A stretch of DNA of 64,000 bases from Pantoea sp. A4 (lineage in GTDB: Bacteria > Pseudomonadota > Gammaproteobacteria > Enterobacterales > Enterobacteriaceae): the NCBI RefSeq assembly GCF_000295955.2, contig NZ_ALXE01000049.1:1-64000 (forward strand), given 5' to 3'. Positions within the stretch are counted from its first letter, which is position 1. Each line of letters opens with the position of its first letter. Below the pieces are notes generated by a model, which made no database searches, was not told the origin of the DNA, and saw only the letters and a program-made list of their open reading frames with translations. Positions 16,711-24,558 of this stretch are shown here, in pieces. The translations under genes were made by a program, and so were the position numbers.

Positions 16711-17073
16711 ATGAAAGAGCCAGAAAAGAACGAAATTAAACGTCTCAGCGATCAGCTGGATGCCCTGAATCGCAAAGAGCCACAGCTGCTGGAATCCGGT
16801 GAAGCCGAGAAACTGGGCGAGCTGTTGAAAGAGAAAGAAGCGCTGGTGGCGGAGATTGAACGTCTGCGTGATGTCCGCGATCAGAAGCTGAGCAAAGAAG
16901 CAGAAAAGCTGATGAAGCTGCCTTTCTCGCGTGAAATCACGAAGAAAGAGCAGGCTGATATGGGCACACTGAAAAAAACCGTACGCGGCATCGTGGTGGT
17001 TCACCCAATGACCGCGTTAGGTCGCGAGCTGGGTCTGAAAGCCATGACCGGCTACGCGAAAAAGGCGTTCTGA
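16711..17073 (+). CDS. yibL: YibL family ribosome-associated protein
   Basis: 120 residues, the same length as E. coli YibL (DUF2810). The N-terminal two thirds is a charged coiled coil (KEPEKNEIKRLSDQLDALNR onward), and the C-terminal segment KLPFSREITKKEQADMG through VVVHPMTALGRELGL is strongly conserved. It associates with ribosomal particles in E. coli; the precise role is unclear. Its TGA stop directly abuts the stop of the convergent gene at 17074, with no spacer. Confidence 0.92.
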   Translation: MKEPEKNEIKRLSDQLDALNRKEPQLLESGEAEKLGELLKEKEALVAEIERLRDVRDQKLSKEAEKLMKLPFSREITKKEQADMGTLKKTVRGIVVVHPMTALGRELGLKAMTGYAKKAF

Positions 17074-18039
17074 TCACTCAGACGCGGGGACGATGTACTC
17101 CTCGCCTGCCGCTGCCATCACCTGCTGCGCTAAGCTGTCCAGCAGGCTGTAGCGGCGGCGGTATTCTGCCCGCTTTTTGCTGGCAATCTCTTCCAGTGAT
17201 TTGCGCGTCATGTTGAGCGGTAGCTGGAACATGCCGTCTTTACGCCCTTCCCCACCCAAAGATAACCAAAATTCACTGTAGCTGGCGTGGAAATGCTGAC
17301 CCTTGCTGTGACGATAACGCAGGCTGCGGAAGACGTGTGTGTCATCGCCTACCGCGGAAATCGCCTGCGCGCCCGTGACTTTAGCCAGTAAAAATACCGC
17401 TTCCATCACCAGACGTTTTGGGAACAGGCCATGCGCGGATTTTGTCGCATCGCGGACCGCTTCCGCATAGATATGCTTGCGTGGCCCCTGTAAGCCGCCA
17501 ATCAGCAGCGTCGGAACACCCAGTTCCTGCACCAGTGAGAAAGAGAGAGAAGCGATCAGATGCTCCTGGAAACGCAATTCCAGCGTGGCTTCCCCTTCAC
17601 GGTCAAACCGGCCAGGACAGCAGTGGATCTGGAATACCTCTTCGTTTTTACCACTGAACTCAGCCAGCAGGTGATCCCCTGGATGCTGTAGCAGGTAACG
17701 CAGAGCGGGGTTAGCGATCTTAGCCACCGTGCGATAGTGATGAATAATGGCTTCGGCACGTTCCGCTACGCTAATCCCTGCGCGCAAATAAGGTCGGTGT
17801 AATTTCACCGGCAGCAACCCCTGCACTTGCAACAAGGCCGGGAGTTCGGGAAGTTGAGAAAGCGAGTTAAGGTAGCGCAGCGTGCTGACCGGGAAAGCCA
17901 GGGTACGCAGGGCAAACTTAACGCGAAAGCCTTTACTGAGCCACATGTGGTTCGCAGGGACAACTTTGCCGTTCAGCAGCTGTACAAACAGTGAAGCGGA
18001 CGTGCGCGGGTCCGCCGCCGGAGTGGTCAACATAGACAT
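17074..18039 (-). CDS. VirK/YbjX family protein (DUF535)
   Basis: 321 residues of the DUF535 family that includes E. coli YbjX and Salmonella/Shigella VirK, which have been linked to outer-membrane homeostasis and resistance to host peptides. The family core is visible: HYRTVAKI, the LIGGLQGP segment, KSAHGLFPKRLVMEAV, and RSLRYRHSKGQHFHASYSEFW. No signal peptide is seen. The biochemical activity is unknown. Its stop abuts the yibL stop (TGA|TCA at 17071-17076), so the two transcripts must overlap at their 3' ends. Confidence 0.85.
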   Translation of the reverse strand: MSMLTTPAADPRTSASLFVQLLNGKVVPANHMWLSKGFRVKFALRTLAFPVSTLRYLNSLSQLPELPALLQVQGLLPVKLHRPYLRAGISVAERAEAIIHHYRTVAKIANPALRYLLQHPGDHLLAEFSGKNEEVFQIHCCPGRFDREGEATLELRFQEHLIASLSFSLVQELGVPTLLIGGLQGPRKHIYAEAVRDATKSAHGLFPKRLVMEAVFLLAKVTGAQAISAVGDDTHVFRSLRYRHSKGQHFHASYSEFWLSLGGEGRKDGMFQLPLNMTRKSLEEIASKKRAEYRRRYSLLDSLAQQVMAAAGEEYIVPASE

Positions 18040-18190
18040 GAGAATTCTTTATTTGCTCAAAGTTGATTAAATTACCGGCAGGTTAAGGCAGGTATCTTCA
18101 ACGGCAATTGAATATCACGTCGAGAAACTACTCTTCCGAGTGAAAATTCACTTCTGTTTAGTGTGGGTTTAAGAAAAGTTCAAGGCGTTA

Positions 18191-18221
18191 AAAAACCGGT
18201 GCCTGAAAGGCTACCGGTTTT
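18191..18221 (-). terminator. Terminator of sodA
   Basis: AAAACCGGT (18192-18200) pairs with ACCGGTTTT (18213-18221) around a 12-nt loop. On the minus strand it ends in TTTTTT. It lies ~40 nt past sodA. Confidence 0.8.
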
Positions 18222-18262
18222 GGTGAGGGGCACTGCTAATTCAGCAGGTGCGATCGCATCAC

Positions 18263-18880
18263 TTATTTAGCAGAAGCGAAACGTGCAGCGGCTTCGTCCC
18301 AGTTCACAACGTTCCAGAACGCTTTGATGTAGTCAGGACGCTTGTTCTGATACTTCAGGTAGTAAGCGTGTTCCCACACATCCAGACCAATGATTGGGAA
18401 GCCTGATGCGCCAGAGATGGCTTCGCCCATCAGTGGGCTGTCCTGGTTAGCGGTAGAAACCACAGCCAGTTTGTCGCCTTTCTTAACCAGCCACGCCCAG
18501 CCTGAACCGAAACGCGTTGCTGCTGCTTTCTCGAATTCAGCCTGGAAAGCTTCTACGCTACCGAAATCTTTTTCGATGGCCGCTTTCAGGTCGCCCTGCA
18601 GAGAGGTACCCAGTTTCAGGCCTTTCCAGAAGAAGCTGTGGTTAGCGTGGCCGCCAGCGTTGTTACGCAGTGGGCCTTTTTTGTCTGCTGGCAGTTGATC
18701 CAGTTTAGCGATCAGCTCTTCTACCGGCAGGTTTGCGAATTCAGTACCTTCCAGCGCTGCGTTAGCGTTGTTCACGTAAGCCTGGTGGTGTTTAGAGTGA
18801 TGGATTTCCATCGTCTGCTTGTCGAAATGCGGTTCCAGTGCGTCATAAGCGTAAGGCAGGGATGGCAGTGAGTAACTCAT
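18263..18880 (-). CDS. sodA: Manganese superoxide dismutase
   Basis: Converts superoxide to hydrogen peroxide and oxygen in the cytoplasm. 206 residues from MSYSLPSLPYAYDALEPHFD at 18880, as in E. coli; ATG follows a long purine-rich ribosome binding site, GGAGAGGAA. Metal ligands are His27 (MEIHH), the His in GGHANHSFFW (~82), and Asp and His in GLDVWEHAYY (~168 and ~172). GPLRNNAGGHANH and the Gln in STANQDSPL (~147) support manganese use. It is monocistronic, with its own terminator. Confidence 0.98.
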   Translation of the reverse strand: MSYSLPSLPYAYDALEPHFDKQTMEIHHSKHHQAYVNNANAALEGTEFANLPVEELIAKLDQLPADKKGPLRNNAGGHANHSFFWKGLKLGTSLQGDLKAAIEKDFGSVEAFQAEFEKAAATRFGSGWAWLVKKGDKLAVVSTANQDSPLMGEAISGASGFPIIGLDVWEHAYYLKYQNKRPDYIKAFWNVVNWDEAAARFASAK

Positions 18881-19075
18881 GTTCTTCCTCTCCATTTAGT
18901 ATTGGGCAACGCCTCTCAGCGGGCGCGCCGCGTAAGCAGTCAGGTCATTATAGTGAAATTCTTGATCGGTAACAGCGTAATCAATGCCCTAATGTTGCTA
19001 AGGTTTTCCACCGTCTGGCAAAAGGAATTGTGCTGAAGAATGAGGGAGATAGCAGCGGGTCTGGCAGAATAATAT

Positions 19076-19099
19076 GCGGGGTTGTATCGACAACCCCGC
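19076..19099. terminator. Hairpin after the class III aminotransferase
   Basis: GCGGGGTTGT (19076-19085) pairs perfectly with ACAACCCCGC (19090-19099) around ATCG. Read on the minus strand it is followed by AT-rich sequence without a strong T-run. It is the likely end of the aminotransferase transcript. Confidence 0.65.
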
Positions 19100-19106
19100 T
19101 TGTCAG

Positions 19107-20447
19107 TTAGTGCCCTAATGCGGTTAAAGAGGCATCCAGCGCACCGACCAGCCAGTCGATATCGCTTTCCTGGAACGCCAAAGGTGGACGCAGTTTCAGC
19201 ACGTTGCCATAAGGCCCGGCCACGGAGGTCAGTACGCGGTGTTCGCGCAGTTTTTCAATCAAGTCCAGCGCCAGCGCTTTATTTGGCACTTTGCTGTGAC
19301 GATCTTCCACCAGCTCAAAGCCAATAAACAGCCCGGCACCGCGCACATCGCCGATGCACTCGTGGCGATCCATCAGCTTGCTCAGCTCTGCCAGCAATTT
19401 CGCGCCCACTACGCGGCTATGCTCTTGCAGCCCCTCTTCTTTGATCACTTTCAACACGGCCTGGGCCGCCGCCATCGCTACCGGGTTGCCGCCAAAGGTG
19501 TTGAAGTAGGGGATATTGTCGCTGAATGAGGCCAGTACATCGCTTTTTGCCAGCAAGCCAGACACTGGAATACCGTTACCCATCGGTTTGCCGGTGGTAA
19601 TCACATCCGGCACCACCCCATGGCGGCCAAAGCCCCAGAAGGCATCGCCGGTACGGGCAAACCCAGGCTGCACTTCATCGGCAATAAAGATCCCGCCGTT
19701 GGCGTGCACCACATCCACCGCTTTTTTCAGGAAGCCGCGCGGGTTAGGCAATACGCCATCAGAAGAGAAAATGGAGTCCGCCAGGAAGCCGGCAAATTTG
19801 ATGCCGTGCGCTTTCATATCATCAATCTGCCGCTGAATCTGATCGGCAAACCACTCGCCAAGATCCGGTGCATTCACGCGGTAAGCATCCGGTGGTGACA
19901 CCAGGCGCGTCGTCGGGGCCAGAGGCTGACCCGAACCCAGTGCCGGAGATGCGCCAGAGGTCAGTTCACTGGTGCCGTGATAGGCTTCCTGCGTCACGAT
20001 GATGCCGGTGCCGCCACTCCAGGCCCGCGCCACGCGCATTGCCAGGTCATTCGCTTCTGAGCCCGTACACATGAACATGGCACGATCGATTTCTTCAGGC
20101 GCGGTGGCCAGCAGTTCTTCGCTGTAATTCAGAATATTTTCATGCAGATAGCGCGTGTGCGTATTCAACATTTTCATCTGCTGATTCACCGCTTCAATCA
20201 CTGCCGGGTGGCAGTGACCAATACTCGCGACGTTGTTATAAACGTCGAGATATTTATCTCCCGCAGCATCCCACAAATATTGCCCTTCACCGCGCACCAG
20301 GTGTACCGGCTTGCGATAGAACAGGCGATAGGATTCGCCCAGCACTTTGCTGCGTTTTTCGGTTAGTTTGCGTGTGTCGTCGTCCAGCGCCGCAGCATGT
20401 TCAGCGCGAAAGCTGTTGGTATCCATGATAGTAGAGCGAGTGACCAT
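19107..20447 (-). CDS. Class III PLP-dependent aminotransferase
   Basis: 446 residues of the class III (omega) aminotransferase family. GGEGQYLWDAAGDKYLDVYNN opens the fold in short pieces, FMCTGSEANDLAMR binds PLP phosphate, GGIFIADEVQPGFARTG contains the cofactor aspartate, and Lys287 in TTGKPMGNG is the Schiff-base lysine. The family includes phosphoethanolamine phospho-lyase and AGXT2-type enzymes, and the substrate cannot be decided from sequence. ATG 20447 has a GGGAG ribosome binding site 6 nt upstream. It is divergent from a DeoR-type regulator that probably controls it. Confidence 0.85.
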   Translation of the reverse strand: MVTRSTIMDTNSFRAEHAAALDDDTRKLTEKRSKVLGESYRLFYRKPVHLVRGEGQYLWDAAGDKYLDVYNNVASIGHCHPAVIEAVNQQMKMLNTHTRYLHENILNYSEELLATAPEEIDRAMFMCTGSEANDLAMRVARAWSGGTGIIVTQEAYHGTSELTSGASPALGSGQPLAPTTRLVSPPDAYRVNAPDLGEWFADQIQRQIDDMKAHGIKFAGFLADSIFSSDGVLPNPRGFLKKAVDVVHANGGIFIADEVQPGFARTGDAFWGFGRHGVVPDVITTGKPMGNGIPVSGLLAKSDVLASFSDNIPYFNTFGGNPVAMAAAQAVLKVIKEEGLQEHSRVVGAKLLAELSKLMDRHECIGDVRGAGLFIGFELVEDRHSKVPNKALALDLIEKLREHRVLTSVAGPYGNVLKLRPPLAFQESDIDWLVGALDASLTALGH

Positions 20448-20515
20448 GGGAACTCCCGTTGCGAAGGTGAAAAGGGGTGGTTGATGGTTTTACTATGCCT
20501 GCTTTTTTATAAAAT

Positions 20516-20548
20516 GCAACCAAATACACAAACGCAACCAAATACACA
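20516..20548. promoter_or_regulatory. Direct-repeat operator candidate between aminotransferase and DeoR-type gene
   Basis: GCAACCAAATACACA occurs twice (20516-20530 and 20534-20548), separated by AAC, an 18-bp period. It lies midway in the 163-bp divergent interval. DeoR-family regulators often bind tandem repeats, so this is a good candidate operator for the adjacent regulator. Confidence 0.6.
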
Positions 20549-20610
20549 TGACGCCATTCACCGACTACGATAAACTTGCTGCCATTCGTGTTTAATCAGG
20601 AAGCATCATC

Positions 20611-21387
20611 ATGTTGCAGGAGACCCGTTTACACCGCATTCGCGCACTGCTCACTACGCTGCATCAGGTGAGCACCGAACGCATCATTACCGAACTGGGG
20701 ATCTCCCGCGAGACCGCTCGCCGCGACATCATTGAGCTAGAAGCTCAGGGCGTAGCGCGGCGTGTACATGGCGGGCTGGTTGCGGTTGAGAGCCAGGAAG
20801 AAGCCCCGCTGCGCGTGCGTCTGAGCGCACAGGCCAAAGAAAAACGGGCGATTGCGCGGGCTGCCGCCTGCTTATTGCAGCCAGGGCAGACGCTGTTTTT
20901 GGATGCAGGCAGCACCACCACCATGCTGGCTGAAGAGCTGCGCACCATGTCCGGCCTGACAATCATTACCAACAGTTTGCAGGCTGCGCTGGCGCTGAGC
21001 GCAGGAGAAGAACGGGATACACTGAATAACGAGGTGATTCTACTGGGAGGCGTGATGGGCGCAGGCGCTCAGCAAACGCGGGGGGAATCTACCATCGCAG
21101 AAATTTGCCGTTTCCGTGCCGATGTTGCCCTGCTCTCTCCCGTCGGCATTGACGCCAAAGCCGGGGCCAGCAGTTTCTATCCCCACGAAGCCGCGATTGC
21201 CCGCGCGATGGTACAACAGGCAACGCGCACCGTGCTGCTGGCCGATCACAGCAAAATTGCCGTAGTCAGCCGCGTGGTTTATGCGTTGCCGTCGAACATC
21301 AGCGTACTGGTGACCGATGCCGGAGGCCAGCATCCTGCGGCGCTGAAAGCGCTACGCCAGGCATTGCCAGACGTGATCAGCGTTTAA
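20611..21387 (+). CDS. DeoR/GlpR-family transcriptional regulator
   Basis: 258 residues. The N-terminal winged helix-turn-helix (RLHRIRALLTTLHQVSTERI, then ELGISRETARRDIIELEAQG) is followed by the GlpR-like effector domain: GQTLFLDAGSTTTMLAEEL, TIITNSL, ILLGGV and LLADHSKI. Such domains sense sugar phosphates or related metabolites. Its divergent neighbour is a class III aminotransferase, the probable target. It ends with a 4-nt tail-to-tail overlap with fdhD. Confidence 0.88.
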   Translation: MLQETRLHRIRALLTTLHQVSTERIITELGISRETARRDIIELEAQGVARRVHGGLVAVESQEEAPLRVRLSAQAKEKRAIARAAACLLQPGQTLFLDAGSTTTMLAEELRTMSGLTIITNSLQAALALSAGEERDTLNNEVILLGGVMGAGAQQTRGESTIAEICRFRADVALLSPVGIDAKAGASSFYPHEAAIARAMVQQATRTVLLADHSKIAVVSRVVYALPSNISVLVTDAGGQHPAALKALRQALPDVISV

Positions 21388-22196
21388 ACCAACCGTTGTG
21401 GATGGGTGTAAATGATGCCTCGTCCCGGTTTGGCGAAGCCGACCAGAGTCAGGTTAGCACGTTCTGCCACCTCCACCGCCAGCCGGGTCGCGGCGGAGAC
21501 GGCAAACAGAATCTCGACGCCACACATCGCCGATTTTTGCACCATTTCATAGCTGGCGCGGCTGGAAACCAGCACCGCGCCCTGCTGCCACTGTGCCTCG
21601 CTACGTAGACCCAGTAGTTTATCCAGCGCCACATGACGACCCACATCTTCACAGCCACCGCTCAGGCTGCCGTCTGGGGCGATCCACGCTGCGGCATGCG
21701 TGCAGCCGGTTTTCTCGCCAATCGGCTGGAACTGGCGCAACTGCTGTAATGCACTATCCAATTGCGCCAGCGCGAAGGTTTGGGTAAAGGGTAAAGGTGC
21801 GATGGGGCGTGCAATATCAGCCAATTGCTCCACGCCACACACACCGCAGCCAGTACGGCCAGCCAGATTGCGGCGGCGCTCCTTCAAGGCCATAAAACAG
21901 CGACTCGCCAGCTCAATCTGCACTTCAACGCCTCCACACTGCATCACCACCTCAATGCCATAAATGTCACGTGGATGCGCAATGATGCCCTCTGAGAGAG
22001 AAAAACCCAGCGCAAATGCAGCAAAATTGCCGGGTGTGGCCATCATCACTACGTGGGAAATGCCGTTGTAGACCAGCGCTACCGGCACTTCATCGGCCAG
22101 CCAGTCTTGCTGAGAATTGTGCTGATCTGCTCGTGACCAGACATTGCGCTGTGCCAGCCCTTGAGCAGCTTCAGCGGGTAAAATTTCATCACTCAT
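21384..22196 (-). CDS. fdhD: Formate dehydrogenase sulfurtransferase FdhD
   Basis: Transfers sulfur from IscS to the molybdenum cofactor of formate dehydrogenases, making them active. 270 residues from MSDEILPAEAA at 22196 (E. coli 277); the frame continues 34 codons upstream, but that extension is not conserved. DEVPVALVYNGISHVVMMATP and the catalytic-cysteine loop GRTGCGVCGVEQL are intact, as are GCTHAAAW and DVGRHVALDKL. fdhE is divergent, yet no formate dehydrogenase structural genes lie between them, unlike E. coli fdoGHI. Confidence 0.95.
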   Translation of the reverse strand: MSDEILPAEAAQGLAQRNVWSRADQHNSQQDWLADEVPVALVYNGISHVVMMATPGNFAAFALGFSLSEGIIAHPRDIYGIEVVMQCGGVEVQIELASRCFMALKERRRNLAGRTGCGVCGVEQLADIARPIAPLPFTQTFALAQLDSALQQLRQFQPIGEKTGCTHAAAWIAPDGSLSGGCEDVGRHVALDKLLGLRSEAQWQQGAVLVSSRASYEMVQKSAMCGVEILFAVSAATRLAVEVAERANLTLVGFAKPGRGIIYTHPQRLV

Positions 22197-22410
22197 TTTC
22201 ACGCTACGCGCTCCTGAAAATCCGGCCCGGAGCCAGAAAATAACTGGCAAGTCATGGGCGAATACCTCTATTCTGAACCTGACAGGCAAGGAGGACAAGG
22301 AGACGCGCTGCGGGGAAACTGGCGCAGATGCACAGCCGCTTTCATGCTGGCATCAGCAAACGCTGGCTATACTGGCCATTTCGCCCAACCATCAACACAA
22401 AAGGTTTCTG

Positions 22411-23340
22411 ATGACAATTCGCATCATCCCGCACCCGCCGCTGGAGAAGCGCGATAGCTTGCTTAATCAAGAGACACCGCTGTTACTGTTCCCTCAGCTC
22501 AAACCGCTGTATCAGCGCCGTACCGCACGCCTGCGCCATCTGGCAGAGCGCAATCCGCTGGGTGACTACCTGCGTTTTGCCGCCGTGATTACCACGGCTC
22601 AGGAGATCGTCCTGTACGATCATCCGCTGCATTTCAATATTGTCGAGCAACTTACCGACAGCGCCGCCCGGCAAAAACCGCCGCTGGATATCACCACGTT
22701 AGCGCGCAGCGATCACTGGCAGCGTTTACTGCACTCCCTGATCGCCGAGCTAAAACCGGAGATGAGCGGCCAGGCACTGGCGGTGCTGGAAAATCTGGAA
22801 AAATCCTCCGCCAGCGAGCTAGAAATCATGGCTGAATCGCTGCTAAAGCATGAGTTTGCGCAGGTGAGCAGCGATAAATCGCCATTTATCTGGGCTGCAC
22901 TCAGCCTGTATTGGGCGCAAATGGCTGCGCTTATCCCAGGCAAAGTCCGCATAGAACAGGGCGAGCACCGTCAGTTCTGTCCGGTGTGCGGTAGCCTGCC
23001 GGTTTCTGGCATTATTCCGCTGGGCGGCAAGCAGGATGAGACACGTTATCTACACTGTAATTTGTGTGAGTGTGAATGGCTGGTGGATGAAGGTAAATGC
23101 TCGAACTGTGAAGAGGAGAGCGAGCTGCACTTGTGGTCGCTGGAGGGTGAGCAGTCCGCCGTGAAGGCAGAGAGCTGTGGCGTTTGTGGCACCTACCTTA
23201 AACTGCTGTGGCAAGCGCGTGACCCGGCGATTGAACCGGTGGCCGATGACCTTGCGTCACTGCTGCTGGATGCCAGAATGGAGCAAGAGAGCTTCTCACG
23301 CAGCAGCCTGAATCCCTTTATGTTCCCCGGAGACAGCTAA
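22411..23340 (+). CDS. fdhE: Formate dehydrogenase accessory protein FdhE
   Basis: A cytoplasmic chaperone needed for maturation and quality control of respiratory formate dehydrogenases. 309 residues, as in E. coli. Four rubredoxin-like CxxC pairs bind iron: CPVC (~190), CNLC, CSNC and CGVC. An AAGG ribosome binding site precedes ATG 22411. It is divergent from fdhD with a ~210-bp spacer and followed 26 nt later by yibF. Confidence 0.95.
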   Translation: MTIRIIPHPPLEKRDSLLNQETPLLLFPQLKPLYQRRTARLRHLAERNPLGDYLRFAAVITTAQEIVLYDHPLHFNIVEQLTDSAARQKPPLDITTLARSDHWQRLLHSLIAELKPEMSGQALAVLENLEKSSASELEIMAESLLKHEFAQVSSDKSPFIWAALSLYWAQMAALIPGKVRIEQGEHRQFCPVCGSLPVSGIIPLGGKQDETRYLHCNLCECEWLVDEGKCSNCEEESELHLWSLEGEQSAVKAESCGVCGTYLKLLWQARDPAIEPVADDLASLLLDARMEQESFSRSSLNPFMFPGDS

Positions 23341-23366
23341 TTTCTGCGTCAATAACGGAGGTGAAA

Positions 23367-23975
23367 ATGAAACTGATCGGCAGCTATACCAGCCCTTTTG
23401 TGCGGAAGATCTCCGTTATGCTGTTGGAAAAAGGCATCATTTTCGAGTTTGTGAACGAATCTCCGTGGCTGGAGGAGAGCGAAGTCCCGCGCTACAACCC
23501 GCTGGGGAAAGTTCCGGCGTTGGTGGATGACAACGGACAGTGCTGGTTTGATTCGGCAATTATTGCCGATTACCTCGAGCTACAGCATACACCTCCCGCC
23601 TTTTCGCCCGCCGACCCGCTTAAGGCATTGCAGGTACGCCAGTTGGCGAAGCTGGCGGATGGCATTACGGATGCTGCCGTGCTGATCGTGCGTGAGCAGC
23701 AGCGACCGGGCAATCAGCAATCCGAAGCGCTGCTGATCCGCTGTCGCGGCCATATTCTACGAGGACTTGATCGTCTGGAGCAGGAAGCCCGCGACGGGCA
23801 GTGGCTGCATGGCGATACCCTGAACCTGGCGGACATTGCGACCGGCTGTATGCTCGGTTACCTCAACTTTCGTCGGATTGTGCCGGACTGGTGCGTGGAA
23901 CGCCCGGCACTGGTCAAACTGGCAGAAGATCTGTTCCAGCGCGCCAGCTTTGCGCGCACCGTTCCGGCATGTTAA
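23367..23975 (+). CDS. yibF: Glutathione S-transferase-like protein YibF
   Basis: 202 residues, the same as E. coli YibF. The thioredoxin-fold domain (MKLIGSYTSPFVRKISVMLLEKGI) has the glutathione-binding NPLGKVPAL and D-S-A-I-I segments, and the C-terminal helical domain ends with GYLNFRRIVPDW. An in-frame GTG two codons earlier is less likely because GGAG lies 6 nt before ATG 23367. The substrate is unknown. It may be co-transcribed with fdhE. Confidence 0.92.
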   Translation: MKLIGSYTSPFVRKISVMLLEKGIIFEFVNESPWLEESEVPRYNPLGKVPALVDDNGQCWFDSAIIADYLELQHTPPAFSPADPLKALQVRQLAKLADGITDAAVLIVREQQRPGNQQSEALLIRCRGHILRGLDRLEQEARDGQWLHGDTLNLADIATGCMLGYLNFRRIVPDWCVERPALVKLAEDLFQRASFARTVPAC

Positions 23976-23982
23976 GGCAGAA

Positions 23983-24345
23983 TCATCCGCCTGTTCCACT
24001 CTCTTGCAGTAACACATGCCCCTTTTTCATCACCAGTAGCTCCCACCGTGAGCTATCTTTATCTGAGGGAATTAAGCGATACAAATACTCTCCGTTAGGA
24101 AAGTCATAGCCACGAAAGTCTTGCGAAGGGCCAACGTTAATTGTTGCCCCTTTTAATGTTAAAGTTACTCCCGTTTTTTTATTGACTGAAGTATAAGTAA
24201 CATTATTACAAGCAATATCATATTCTGAGCAATGCTCATCAATAAATATTTTATAATGCGGCGTAATTAAAAATGGTGATTTATCGCCCGCATAAGACAT
24301 TGTTGAAAACAAAAAAAACAAAGCAGAAAAAAATATTTTATTCAT
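23983..24345 (-). CDS. Small secreted (periplasmic) protein of unknown function
   Basis: 120 residues, clearly more AT-rich than its neighbours. A signal peptide covers ~1-19 (MNKIFFSALFFLFSTMSYA, cleaved before GDKSPF). The mature part holds HYKIFIDEHCSEYDIACNN, with two cysteines likely to pair, then TYTSVNKKTGVTLTLKGATI and a beta-rich C-terminus. I recall similar small enterobacterial proteins but no assigned function. It converges on yibF with only 7 nt between stops. Composition suggests horizontal acquisition. Confidence 0.7.
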   Translation of the reverse strand: MNKIFFSALFFLFSTMSYAGDKSPFLITPHYKIFIDEHCSEYDIACNNVTYTSVNKKTGVTLTLKGATINVGPSQDFRGYDFPNGEYLYRLIPSDKDSSRWELLVMKKGHVLLQESGTGG

Positions 24346-24517
24346 AATTTCTGATAAACCCCATTATGATAAACGTTGAGTTCTGACTTTCTTCTGTTTA
24401 ATAACCCACGAGAGCGCTCACCTCTAAGTAAAAATAAGCAAGCTGGGTTTTATTTTACATATAAAAAAATAGTTATTCATATGCCATTTTTTGAGTGGTA
24501 AATGAATAGCTACAAAT

Positions 24518-24551
24518 GTATAAGCCAGTCACAATAATGACTGGCTTATAC
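24518..24551 (-). terminator. Terminator of glyQS
   Basis: A perfect 14-bp stem, GTATAAGCCAGTCA (24518-24531) with TGACTGGCTTATAC (24538-24551), loop CAATAA. It starts 7 nt after the glyS stop on the minus strand. Only a short T-rich tail follows. Confidence 0.75.
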
Positions 24552-24558
24552 TAAACCG

